A stretch of 64,000 bases of DNA from Pseudopithomyces maydicus. Taxonomy: Eukaryota > Ascomycota > Dothideomycetes > Pleosporales > Didymosphaeriaceae. Both the position numbers and the translations under genes were made by a program. The notes under the pieces were generated by a model, which was not told where the DNA came from, made no database searches, and was given only the letters and a program-made list of their open reading frames with translations. The stretch covers positions 3,658,001 through 3,722,000 of the forward strand of contig JANTUC010000001.1 of NCBI GenBank assembly GCA_026873275.1, written 5' to 3'. This document shows positions 22,462 through 34,025 of this stretch, in pieces; the first letter of the stretch is position 1; each line of letters starts with the position of its first letter.

Positions 22462-24307
22462 ATGGTGAACCGCTTCCTTCTCGCGCAGCTCGCCTCCGTG
22501 GCCGTACTGGCATCGCCGTGCAAGAGAGCCAATTCTGACTGCCATGTGCTCCCGGGTGACGCCGGATGGCCTACCCAGCAAACTTGGGCGCAGCTCAACA
22601 CCACTGTCGGTGGCAAGTTGGTTGCAACCGTTCCCATCGGCTCGCCTTGTCACGACCCGACATACGATGCTGACGCCTGCGATGCCCTCAAGGCTCAGTG
22701 GACGAACCCTTTGACACAGTAAGAACCCTTGATCAGTGTTGATGACCCTATCTAATCTCACTAGTATTCCATCGTCCCACTCCATCATGCAAGCGTACTT
22801 TGCCAATCAAACCTGCGACCCGTTCTCTGATCGCAGCATCCCTTGCACTCTCGGCAACTACGTCTCCTACTCGGTCAAGGCTACCGGCCCTGACGATGTC
22901 ATTGCCGCCTTGAAGTTTGCCAAGGCCAAGAACGTCCGTACTCTTGCTCGCAACACTGGTAAGTTCCTCAAGAATACATTCTACTAGTTCGCAAACTAAG
23001 ACATCGAAGGTCATGATTTCCTCGGACGTTCCACCGGTGCCGGTGCGCTCGCCATCTGGACCCAGGGTCTCAAGGACATCACCTTCGGACAGTGGTCCGA
23101 TAAGTACTACACTGGCCCTACCATCACCGTTGGTGCTGGTGTCATTGGCTCTGAGCTTGTCGAGGCTGCCAACAAGCAAGGCCTCGTCGCTGTCTCGGGC
23201 GAGTGTGCTACTGTTGGATTGGCAGGTGGTTTCACCCAGGGTGGTGGCCACGGTATCCTTGCTACCCAGTACGGTCTTGCTGCCGACCAGACCCTGTCTT
23301 TCCAGGTTGTCACCGCAGAGGGAAAGCTTCTGACTGCCTCCGCAACGGAGAATTCCGACCTGTACTGGGCTCTGTCCGGTGGTGGTGGTGGAACTTACGG
23401 CATCGTCACATCGTTGACCGTTAGGGCATTCCCCTCCAAGACGGTTGGTGGTGCGGCTATGCAGCTCCTCGCCTCTTCCACCACGCCTGAGAACTATGTT
23501 GCCATCCGCGAGAAGTTCCTCGAGCTCCTACCGGCCATGATCGACTCCGGCGCCATGGTTGTCTTCCTCTTCAGCTCAGCCTACATGGTCATCAAGCCGC
23601 TCACCGTCTTCGACTCTACCGAGGCCAAGGCTCGTGAAATCCTCAAGCCTTTCTCTGACTACCTCGTCTCGCTCGGCATCACTCCCCCGATTGCCTACAG
23701 CGAACTTTCCTACCGCGACCACTACGCCAAGTACTTCGGCCCCCTGCCCCAAGGTAGCTTCGAAGTCAACCGCTACCAGTTCGGTGGACGTCTCATTCCC
23801 CGGTCTGTTGTTGAGAACGACACCGCCAAGCTTGCCTCGACCCTCAAGGAGCTCGCCGATGATGGCATCCTCCTGGCCAGCAGCGCAGGCAACTACGCAA
23901 AGCGCCCGAACACTCCCGACAACGCCGTCATCCCCGCCTGGCGCGACGCCATGATCCAGCTCCAGCTCATCACCAACTGGGACAGCACCGCCCCATGGTC
24001 CAACATGGAAGCCGCCCAGGCCAAGATGACCAACGAGTTCATGCCCAAGATCGAGGCCATCACCCCCGGAAGCGGCTCGTACATGAACGAGGCCGATTTC
24101 CAGCAGCCCAACTGGCAGTCCACCTTCTACGGCCCCAACTACGAGAAGCTCAAGTCCATCAAGAAGAAGTACGATCCCCAGGACATGTTCTACAACATCA
24201 AGAGCGTGGGCAGCGAGGCGTGGAGCGTCGCCAAGGATGGCCGCATGTGCCGCGCAGCAAAGGGACCGCGGGCACCAGGACCGGCACCCGGCCCAGGCCC
24301 GGCCTAA
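22462..24307 (+). CDS. secreted BBE-like FAD-dependent oxidase (second copy)
   Basis: The model is join(22462..22718,22765..22958,23010..24307), 582 residues, phase-consistent. A signal peptide starts MVNRFLLAQLASVAVLAS. The FAD domain has VRTLARNTGHDFLGRSTG and SGECATVGLAGGFTQGGGHG. Together they supply the His and Cys expected for bicovalent FAD attachment, unlike the oxidase at 8180. DLYWALSGGGGGTYGIVTSL and the C-terminal YGPNYEKLKSIKKKYDPQDMF complete the BBE architecture. The end is Pro/Gly/Ala-rich. Related fungal enzymes oxidise secondary metabolites or carbohydrates. No biosynthetic backbone gene is visible nearby, so the substrate is unknown. Confidence 0.92.
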
Positions 24308-25382
24308 ATGAAGATGGACGATGGTAAAAGTTTTAATATTCAGACAGTCTCGCGCGGTACATACTCAGTAGTCGTATGGCACTAGAGAGTCCGCCAAGGA
24401 CGATGCATATGGGGGACGCCCGTTAGGATTCTTGTATATATCTTTCAGCATAGCGCGGTGTTTGTTACATACGATAGTTCGAAGCATTTCCAATCAATCC
24501 GCCATTGGCGACACGTACATTAAAAACCCATGCCCCTGCTCACCCTTCATTTGCTAAAGGTGCGAAACATTCGTTTGGCCATGGATGCATGTATGCATTC
24601 AGCCGCCTATAGCAACAGTTTCAAGTCTCGCTTGCCAGTGTGGGGCCTCCGTCCCGTTCCTGAATTGTGGCGTGACATTGTATGTATGTATTCCCGGCTC
24701 GACCGACGACCGCGATCCTTGTCCTCAGGTAAATGCAGGACCTCTCAAAAAAGAAGAAATGCATGCGCGATCTCTTTGAGTAACATTAGGCTGCTAGATA
24801 CCGAAACAACACTAGATTATACAGGTACAGGTACAGTACACAGTCTCGACCGCTGCACGTGCAGACTTTCAGCTCGAACATGTATATATCTACCCATCAC
24901 ATCGCCTGAACACGGCGATTTTTGTCGAAAGGCTACCTGCCAGTGCACGGTGTGGCCGATATAGAGCTCTAGGTGCGTCTAGAAGTTCGTGAGGGACCGT
25001 GGCTAGGCCGAAAGCGCAACGTCGAGGGATACTCTGGGGCATAACTAGCGAGGCTCGCCTCCGCGACTTCAGCTCGACGTGATGGCGCTGCGTGGAGGAG
25101 TGGTTTTCTGCTGCCAGCCTTGGATATGGCGTTTGTAGAGTGCTCGAAGGCGCTTCGCGCCGAGTGTGGCGGTGGACTGGGAAGCTGATGGTGGGATTGT
25201 TGGGGGGAATGGCTTGGTCATATTCCCTCCTGGTTACGACATATCGCAAATACATAAAGAGTGCTTCTATCCCGAAAACTTGCAGTGGATAACATACCGC
25301 CCCTACGACTTCACCTCTCAACATCCCTAAGCTCCCCTCCCCTCCCATCACATCCCTCCACCACATCTTCCAACCCCCCACC
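24308..25382. other. intergenic, no gene seen
   Basis: About 1.1 kb without recognisable coding sequence. The last 100 bp before 25383 are C/T-rich, as is usual upstream of fungal start codons. Confidence 0.4.
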
Positions 25383-26445
25383 ATGGGCTGGGCCACCAAC
25401 TTCCTCACCCTCGCCGACGAAATCGGCAAAGGCGTCATAAAAACCACCTCTGACATCGCCCAAGCCGCCAACCCCCGCGCGTACAAGCTCCCTCCCACCC
25501 CGGCCCCCACCACCGACGAATCCCCCATCCCATTCGACGGCGCCTCCGGCCGTCACCATCCCAACTCGACCGTGATCCACGCCGGCTCCGCCTCCTACTC
25601 CTCCTCCCCGCGGCCGGTGCTCCTCGCATGCCGCGTCGTGGGCGGCGCCTTCCTGGGCGAGTCCCTCGGCGTGCTGGAGAAGGCGGCGACGAACGTGTTG
25701 ATGCCTGTTACGTCGATGGCGCCGAATCCGACGCATCACTGGTGTGTGGTGGTCGGGGCGTACTTGCACCAGTTGCAGGCGACGTCGTTGAGAGGGGGTG
25801 GAATTATTATACGAATGAGAGGGTGAATGCGGAGACGGGGGGTGGAGGTTTTTCCCGATTGGGGAGACGGGGTTGAATGATGTTGCGATCAGGGATGAGT
25901 GTGAGTGCTTCTTCTTCTTGTTTATATGGGAGAGGGATTGCTTGCTTATGTGCATGGATGGATGTGTGGCTAACAGGGGCACAGCGACGAGGGTTATGAA
26001 CGAGATGCCGGAGGTGTACGACGCGCTGGATAATAACTGCCAGATCTTTGCGCTCCGACTGGTCGATCGAATCCTTACCAAGGCACGTAGGGAGAAATTC
26101 CTCATGGCGAACATGACGTTTGGGCAGATGAAGGCTCAGGAGATGACGCCTGACATGTTGCCGAGGAGGACGGTGGTTACGCGCATTGATACCGGGGAGG
26201 TCGTTGAGGGTGCGGATGTGGATCTCGAAGCCGAGCCTGTGAATACTGAGAAAGAGGATGGAGAGGTTGATGAGAAGCCCAAGGGCTTGATTATGGAACA
26301 GATCAAGATCAAGCCTGTGAAGTTCCAGGCTATGGAGGATGATGAGATCTCTAGGGCGGAGATGCTTCGTAATGTGGCGACGATTATGATTCAGAATACT
26401 CCGACGCTTACGGAGGAGGAGGTTGAGGCTGCTGGGACACCTTAG
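25383..26445 (+). CDS. unknown protein with His and Asn-Cys motifs (LRAT/NlpC-like), two frame breaks
   Basis: Exon 1 is 25383..25900 and exon 2 is 25985..26445. The phases agree only if two bases are missing, one in G5 at 25794-25798 and one in G6 at 25837-25842. The frames then join HHWCVVVGAYLHQLQATSL, GWNYYTNERVNAETG and NDVAIRDE. The protein would be about 326 residues. HHWCVVVG followed later by LDNNCQIFALRLVDRI gives a His then Asn-Cys pair, reminiscent of LRAT/NlpC or PPPDE-type permuted papain folds; this is a pattern match by eye, not a proven homology. The N-terminal half includes a Gly/Ala-rich amphipathic stretch (VVGGAFLGESLGVLEKAA). The C-terminus is acidic. Function unknown. 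Confidence 0.6.
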
Positions 26446-26641
26446 TGGGGTTATCTTTAAGTATCATATGCGGAAATGCGAAACTGGTTACATAAAGTAG
26501 ACGGTGTAATTTGACTGGACACGGTCATGTTGGGACGCTGCATTATGTTGTATGTATCAATGTCCAGTTGTAGTTTACTTGAATGGCCACAGCATCGATA
26601 ACAAACCCCAGAGTGCAAGTTGTACACTGCTATGCACACAC

Positions 26642-28808
26642 TCACTTCTCCAGATACACTTTGAAAGCGTTCGCATACTCGAAAGCACTAGCTTTGAAAA
26701 ACCTCTCTTGCGTCGTCAAGTTGACGTACTAGCACAGTTAGTGAGACAAAAATCTCTCAAAACCAATAACGAACATACCTGTATACCGAATTTTGACGAG
26801 TACCCCTGACCCCATTCAAAATTGTCGTAGATGCTCCACGCCAGCGTACCCACCACATTCACGCCTTCTGATATAGCGATCAGAATTGCCTCAAGATAGT
26901 CGCGGTAATAGGCGGAGCGTATCGGGTCGGTGACGATAGATGGAAGGTCTTTGCGAAGAGCTTCATAAGGCTCAGAAATTCCAAATTCGGTGACGGCAAT
27001 GCCGCCCTGTGCACATTCAGCATACGCTATAATCACGATCACAACTATCCTCCAAAACTTAAATCAGACTTACTTTCGGCTTCCATCTATCTTGCATGTA
27101 TTTCAGAAAGGTAGGCACCCAATCCGTCGCCTTGTTCAGCCACGGTGAGCCAGGGTCCGCCGCTGGACCGACAAGCCAGTAGTCGTTCGCGTACAATTTT
27201 GTCGAATTGTAACAAGAGGGAAAGAGCGGGTGGCTTTCGTTCTTGGTGCATGCTTCGATGCCGCTGTCAGGAGCCATGATGAAGTCGCTCGTGTACGCAT
27301 CGTGCGCGTAGATGTCCGATGTGCCATTGATCTGCGCTTTTTGCTCGTTCGTGAAGGGCTCTAAGAAAGTCTCGACATACTCCTTAAGATAACGCGGGTA
27401 GTCACCAGTGAGGAATACGGGATCAGAGAACCAGGCTTCTTGGAAGTCCCACGCTCGCTGTACGGCCGTGGCATCCTCGGAGCTGTCCGTTCGTTGGATC
27501 TTGTAGCCGCCGTTGTGTTTCATGGATATACTCAGAGAGGAGTTGAAGGATTTTCCGACATGGTAGGCTGCAGCATGGGCGAGGAGCACATGGTGTCCGC
27601 AGTAGAACTTTTGCTGCACGCCTGGGATGTCGGTTTTCTTGAAGTAGTTCTCTGGGAGAGGGTAAAAGCCACAGAAGACTATGGGCTCATTCACGGTGAA
27701 CCAATGGAAGACTTTGGAGTGATATCGTTCGAAGACAATGCGAGTGTAGTTTGTGAAGTCATCGACAATGTCTGCGCTCAGCCATCCACCGTAGGTGTTT
27801 TGCAAGAAGAGCGGAAGATCCCAGTGGTACAGCGTAGCCTGCGGTATAATACCATATTCAAGACAGGTGTCAATTACATCGTCATAGTGAGCTAGCGCTT
27901 GCTCGTTGACGGGACCAGAGCCAAAAGGCAAGATGCGACTCCATGAAAGCGAAAACGAGTATGTGTTGAGACCAAGGGCTGCAATGCGTGCAATGTCTTA
28001 CTCAGAGTTAACTTGGGCCATGGCGCTAGGAAATTTATATATACTATATTAGAACCGGACATACCTTCCTTGTATTGATAGTAGTTGTTATTCGCTATGT
28101 CACCCGTCTCGTTGGTCACCACGTAGCCCTGGGCTCGATGCGACAGAACATCCCAAATGCTAGGGGCGCGTCCCTCTGCTTTTGCTGCACCTTCAATTTG
28201 ATATGCTGCTCCAGCAACGCCATACCAGAAGTCCTTGGGAAACTTCCAGCTCTCGTTCTTGGGCTGAAGAGGTACCTGCTGTCCGGTTGGGAACGAGGGA
28301 TAGAACAGCTGCGGCGGTGGAATCAAGGAGCTCGATGGAATTGGGGTTGGCTGGACAGTGGTGTTGATCGAAAAAGTTGATACTGGGCCGACATACAGGT
28401 CCCATAGATCTGGAGCAGTTAGGGAGCTGATGGCATTCAGTGTTCTCTCGCTGAGCATCAATAGCACAGGAGTTTATGAAACATTGGAAGATCAGATACA
28501 CAAGAGTTTCGCCAGATAAAGAGGTAAGGGCCTCGAGCAAAGTAACTTCGCCCTCGTGAAAATAACGCATGCGATGTAGGTACACTTGAAGATCTATGTT
28601 CCTATGCAGTTGCGAGCACGGGCGTCTAGTACGCGGTCTCGTACGTACCATCGACGGAAAGTTCAACGCTCGTGACGAATGAAGCAGTGCCGGAACTCGT
28701 CCGGGAGGGATCTGTGGGCGTACTGGCTGGGTAGGAGGCGTTTTGAGCGGAAACAGACTGGGCTCCAGCCAGAAGCAGGGCAATGGCAGTGGACAGGGCC
28801 ATGGTCAA
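26642..28808 (-). CDS. GH1 family beta-glucosidase, secreted
   Basis: Clear exons are complement 26642..26728, 26779..27006, 27074..27996 and 28065..about 28440, plus a first exon 28626..28808. The linking of the first exon is uncertain. The signal peptide is MTMALSTAIALLLAGAQSVS, followed by a Ser/Thr-rich region. The GH1 barrel starts at FPKDFWYGVAGAAYQIEGAA, with LYHWDLPLFLQ, the acid/base motif WFTVNEP and the nucleophile motif GIAVTEFG, then LAWSIYDNFEWGQGY near the end. The last exon supplies the terminal helix. VTEFG differs from the more common ITENG but is usual in one branch of fungal extracellular GH1 enzymes. It would hydrolyse beta-glucosides outside the cell. No link to the peptide locus is seen. 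Confidence 0.92.
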
Positions 28809-29505
28809 GGATACTCAGGGTGACATGTCAGGGCAGGCGGGCGGCTGCGGTACTTGTACCTGCAGAGGGTCGCCGTCGATACAGTTGCCATGGCGTAATT
28901 GATGGGCGGTCAGACTGCGGGGAAGAAGAGTGCGAGCAGGCTGAAGGGACATGAACGACATGGGTACCTTCCGCTTTTGGGACACGAGCAGCTGCATTGG
29001 GCGTGCTGGATGTGCTGGATGTGCAGACGACGATGATCCTGGAGCCAGTGCGTGGTACGAGGGCCGGATTGTGGTGTCTCCCCACCGGATGGCAGACGCC
29101 CTCCCTGCGAGGAGCGCTGGTGCGCTGATCTGGGAGTTCCCCAGGCCTCGGTCGGCTCACGTGACGGTGGTGCGCCAAGGCGAGTCCAGACGGCCCCGGG
29201 ACGTTGACCAGGCCGGCACGCATCATCAGCGGAGGCCGCACAACCACGGAATCTGCGCAGGGCCAGGCTGAGGCCGGTACCCAGGCTGCCCTCTCTCGAC
29301 GCTCGAATTGCCTCTCCATCGCCATTACAGACACTGCGGGAGTGCCCGAGGCGCCTCCGATCTCTTCGCGCCGGCACCCCACACTTGGTCCTCCACATCG
29401 CCTAGTCGTCGCCGCCGCTCTAGGCTCGCCCGCGCGTCCCAAGGTTGTCTGCACCTGCACGTCCCTCGCCGCGCGCGCCTTCTCTGAGGACCCCCAGCGC
29501 CCGCC
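28809..29505. promoter_or_regulatory. divergent promoter region, GH1 and SPT20
   Basis: About 700 bp of GC-rich sequence between two divergent genes. Long open frames on the minus strand here have random composition and are treated as chance. Confidence 0.4.
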
Positions 29506-32385
29506 ATGTCTGCCGCTGTAGCAGCCCGTCCCTCTCAGGCGCTTCGCCAGCGTCGCGAGTCCCAGCGCCCCAAGATCGCGACAAAGCCCACTATGGACAA
29601 CGCCCAAGTCAAAGAGGAGGAGAGGCGCTATGTCACCGCGCAGCCCGACATCCTGCGCAAGTTCAACGGCCGCCCCCTCGTTGCGCGTGCACATGTACGC
29701 ACAGCACTTCCGCATCAATGACTCCCAGGAGACCCTGCCGTATGCCTCGCCCATGCGCGAGCTCCTCGAGCACATCCGCAAGAAGACCGTCCCGCACAAC
29801 ATGCTCGAAGAGCTCCACGAAATGGGCACTCCCTTCTACGACGGCTGCCTGATCGTCGAGGTGCACAACTTCAAGGCCTCTGGCATCAAGGCCAAGGACG
29901 ACACCAACAGCTCGGTCGAATCGGGCGCCGACCCATTCTCCATTCATAACTACAACAACTTTATCACACCTTCCCCATACGATGTGCATCCCATGCTCAA
30001 GGCCAACACCAAACCCGGGCAAGGAGACAGACAGAACGCGAACTCCGACGCGAAAACGGAGAAAGATCTGGACAAGGAGAACATGCCGGCGCCTGGTCAG
30101 CCAGCGTCACAGAAGCAAGGCAACAAGGCCAAGGTCACCACTGTCGTATTATTCCCCACCCCTCAATCTCAGCTCGCAGACATCACAATCCTCGCCAATA
30201 CGCCTGTGCAAGATGTTGCGACCATTCGTAGAAACCAAGCTGTTGCCCGCGCCGCTGGCAATCCATCCACCCCAATGACGGCGGTCCCATCCACGCCCAC
30301 CACATCAGTCCCAGGTCGAAGTCCCAAAAGACAGAAGATGGTGGTAGACGAGAACAACATCCATGAGGTCCAAGCCGCCTTTCTAAATGCCGTCTGCCCA
30401 AAGCTATTTCTTGAGCCGACAAAGGGTTTTGGGGAGACGCTGGACCTCATGGAAGCACACACTCACCCCAACAATCAGAACTCACCCCCTGCACGCAAAG
30501 CACGGAAACGTACTACTGCTGAGTTGGCCGCGGACGAAGCCGAGGCCGCAGACATGCAACGCTACATGCTCGCAGGTGACGAGCACCAGGCCAACAGCAG
30601 CGCTACAGCGGCTGGTGGCGATGAAGGAAAGCACGCCGTCCGCGCGGGTGCCAACCAACAGACCTTCTCGCGCTTCAAGACGCTCGCGGCCATCAGAGGT
30701 AATCATGAAGAAGCCGAGCGCAGAAAGAAGGAGGAAGAGGCGCGACAAGCCCAGGCTAAGAGACAGGCAACGATCGACGCGGAGGCCCAGAAGCGACGGG
30801 AGATCGAGGCCGCAAATCATCAAGCCGAACAACAGTCGGCCGCTTCGGCCGCTTCTGCTGCTGCTGCTAAGAAGCAGGAAGTCATGCGACAGCAGCAACT
30901 CCAACAACAGCAAGCACTGGCTATGCAGATGGCGAATGTCAACGCACAGGCGACTCCGCTCTCTGCAACCCAGCCGCAGTTCTCCTCTCCAGTCGTACGC
31001 CAACAAACCCCCATGGCACCCGCAGCATCCCCACTTGTCCAATCACATCCTACTCACCCAATGGGAGGTACACCTATGGTCGCTACATCCTCAAATCATG
31101 CTGCTGGCAGTCCTGCCAGACCTCCGTCTGCCATATCGCATCACCCCAACGCGATGGCACGTACGGTAAGTCAGCAGCAGCACCAGAATCTGAGCCGCAC
31201 CGGTACGCCACAGCTCATGCAGGGAGGAACGCCCACCATGAATTCTGCTATGCCCGCGCGCAACGTTTCTTCTACGCCAACACCAAGGATGAACCAAGGA
31301 AGCCCGAATGTATCTGTTCCAGGAGCGACGCCGATTATGATGCAGAATCAGCCAAGTCAAAGCATGACCCCAGAGCAAATGCAATTCCTGCAGCAGCAGA
31401 ACATGCAGAACCAACTGCGGGCCCAGGGTATGCAACAGCAAACAGGCATGTCCCCAAGCAACCCACAGCACTTGCAGCAGTTGGCCCTGCAGAGAGCAGC
31501 TATGCAAATCCAAGCGAGCGGCATTCCTGCGGGGCAAAATCCACAACAGTACCGACAGATGCTCGCCCAGCGGTTCTTCCAACAAATGCAGCAGCAAAGC
31601 CAACAGCAGATGGGTCAGAACATGTCCCCTGGCATTGGCCAGGCTGGTACTCCCAACAACGGCGCATCGCAGTTGGCTAACATGGGTCTCCAGCAGCTGA
31701 AGAACCAGTACATGCAACGCAAGCAGCAGCTCATGCAGACGTTTGGAAACAACATCCCCCAAAACCAAGTCATGGTCATCCGCCAAATGGAAGCCGCCAT
31801 CGCGCAGAAGGAAAACCAACTCCGCCAGCAAGCAGCCGCCCAGCAGCAAGCCATGGCGCAAGCCGGCCAACTCAACATGAACCACAACATGCAATCCCAA
31901 ATGAGCATGCCCGGCGCCGCCAACCCCCCAACTCAGCCCAGATGCAACAGTACCAGCAGATGCTCCAGCAGCAGCGCGCCCAGCAGCAGCGCCAGAACCA
32001 AATCATGCAGATGCGCCAGCAGGCCGCCATGCAGGGCGGCCAGATGAACATGAACAACATGCCCGCCGGCTTCAACGTGAATAACATGAACATGGGGAAC
32101 ATGGCCAACATGGGGAACATGAACATGGGCAATATGAACGCGATGAACGGCATGAACATGGCGAATATGCAGGCCATGGGCCAGGGAAATATGGCCATCC
32201 AGGGCATGCAGGGCATGAATATGAATGGCATGAGCCAGCAGCAGGTGCAGCAGATGATGATCATGCGCCAGGCGCAGGCGAGGGCTGCCATGCAGCAGCA
32301 GCAGCAACAGCAGCAGCAGGGGCAGCAGGGACAGCAGGGTGATGGGAATTGGGGGGTGTTTGAGTGTGGTTGGCGGGCGTGCTGA
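29506..32385 (+). CDS. SPT20: Spt20-type SAGA complex subunit (two frame breaks)
   Basis: It starts MSAAVAARPSQALRQRRESQ. The Spt20 domain includes HMYAQHFRINDSQETLPY, MRELLEHIRKKTVPHNMLEE and GTPFYDGCLIVEVHNFK. After a linker come VQAAFLNAVCPKLFLEPTKG and an Arg/Lys/Glu-rich coiled-coil region. The C-terminal half is a long Gln/Met/Asn-rich segment, as in many fungal Spt20 homologues. Spt20 is a structural subunit of the SAGA coactivator in the nucleus. The frame breaks at C5 29673-29677 (RKFNGRP must continue as SLRVHMYAQH) and at C6 31924-31929 (AANPP must continue as NSAQMQQYQQ). Both fit homopolymer length errors. A G6 run near 32353 leaves the very end uncertain. Length is about 960 residues. 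Confidence 0.85.
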
Positions 32386-33241
32386 GCACTTGTTGTTGCT
32401 GGTTGCCTGGGCCTGTTATTGGTTCCGGGTCACTTGTCACTTGTCACTTGTCACTTACCGGGTACAGGTTACAGGTTGCAAGTTGTAAGATCAGCGCATG
32501 CAAGCACGTATGTATGTGCGTGTGTGTGCGTATGTGTGTTTGTACGTGTGTACCTGAGCGTTTTTTTTCCAGCACTTTACACTACTTACCTGCGTTACTT
32601 ACCTGCTTTGCTTGCTTTGCTTGCTTGTTCACTTGTTCACTTGTTCCCTTACTTTATAAACATCGGTTCGTTGCATTGGGAAAAACGGCGTTGGTACGTT
32701 GGTCAGATGGTTAGATACCCCCTTTCCGGCTTCTTGCATGGGTCTGGGATGGCGATGGCGATGGCAATGGAAACATGGGCGACATGGTGTTTTTATTCAA
32801 GGCGGTGCTCAGCATGTGCGTTGTTATATATACTGGTTTGATTACATACACACACATATACATACATACGTATAGGAAATACATGCGCGGCATTGAAAGT
32901 GGTTGGTTTCGCTGTGATGCTTGGTGATGGACGGGGATGGGGATGGATGGCTTGCTGCTCCAGATTGGGTTTGTCATCCGTGATAGAGCTGGTAGACATG
33001 GTACGTAGTATGCATGCATGCAAGCAGGCATGTATATCTGATTGTTCGATTGCGTTCGTGACCCAATCTATTTATTTCATTCCATTGTGACGTAATTCGT
33101 CTTTCCTCCTTTCTTTTTTTTCCCCCTCTGACCGTTCTCGATATTGATTCAATCGACGTCCAGGGTTATCCGGTGTGCATCCCGTAGGACGCCACTACCC
33201 TACCCTACCCTCTCCTATCCACATTTTTCCACTCGATGAAT
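32386..33241. other. intergenic with microsatellites
   Basis: Low-complexity sequence with repeated CACTTGT words (32430-32460, 32630-32650), a TGTG(C/T)G-rich tract (32507-32560) and ATGGCG repeats (about 32748-32770). No coding sequence was recognised. Confidence 0.45.
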
Positions 33242-34025
33242 TTATTTGGCGACAGCCTTGGCAAGGTCGGCGAGAGCCTCGCGGCGCTTGAACTTTGCGT
33301 CCTCGATGACACCTAAGAGTATACGAATTAGCCGTGTTCCATCTCCCAAGAATACATGTATACCCAGACACAAAGACAAACACACAAACACACAAATATA
33401 TACATATACATGCATATATGTAGGCATCGATGACGCCGCCGCAGGAGGGGAAAGAAAAGGTAATACATACCAGCATCAGCATCGCTGGAGAAGTTTCCAG
33501 TCCAGGTGATGAAAGTGTGGCCCTCGTGCTGGCCCGAGGTAACAGGGTACGCGCGGATGGTGCTCACGACGCTGGTGTAGCTGAGGGCAGGCTGGGAGGA
33601 GATGACCGAGTAGGTGATGTAGTGGTCGATGCTCTGTTTCGAAGAAAAAAATATGTTGTCAGCTACCCATACCATACAGACGTACACACACATACAATCC
33701 GCATAACAAAATAAAACAAAACAAAACAAACAAGGAAGCCAGGCAACCGAAGAGGATGGATGATATATATGGATATGTGGCAGGGGTAAATAAAACGTAC
33801 AGAGTGCTCCTCCTGCTTGACATCCAACACGGTGCCGTCCTTGAACGTCCACTGGACGACGTCCGTCTCGGGGCTGGCGCTCTTGACCACCTCGCTCTTC
33901 TCGAGCTTGCTCCAGAAGGCGGAGAAGTCCTGCAGCTTGATGAGGTGCCAGACTGCGCTGAAGGGGGCCTCGATGACGGCCGACTCGCTGACCGAGGTGG
34001 AGGTGGGGATGCGGGTGGAAGACAT
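33242..34025 (-). CDS. small SRPBCC (START-like) domain protein
   Basis: The model is complement(join(33242..33312,33471..33633,33801..34025)), 152 residues, phase-consistent, with unusually long introns (158 and 167 bp) for this genome. The sequence runs SESAVIEAPFSAVWHLIKLQ and FSAFWSKLEK, then WTFKDGTVLDVKQEEHS, IDHYITYSVI and HTFITWTGNFSSDADAG, ending IEDAKFKRREALADLAKAVA. This is the SRPBCC/Bet v 1-like fold: a beta sheet around a ligand pocket with a long C-terminal helix. Family members bind lipids or act as cyclases; the ligand here is unknown. There is no signal peptide, so it is probably cytosolic. Confidence 0.82.

Noticed and set aside
25892..26645. Read-through model of the LRAT-like gene without an intron
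   Set aside because: A GTGAGT donor at 25901 and an ACAG acceptor at 25984 give exact phase and remove an in-frame Cys/Phe-rich stretch.
26642..28808. GH1 beta-glucosidase as part of the peptide pathway
   Set aside because: Over 20 kb from the precursor with unrelated genes between; no sequence link.
28828..29829. 333-codon minus-strand open frame opposite the SPT20 start
   Set aside because: GC-rich DNA, random-looking composition, overlaps the Spt20 coding strand and the shared promoter.
31091..32307. Long minus-strand frames rich in Leu/His/Met opposite SPT20
   Set aside because: Mirror of the Gln/Met-rich codons of Spt20; no independent gene.
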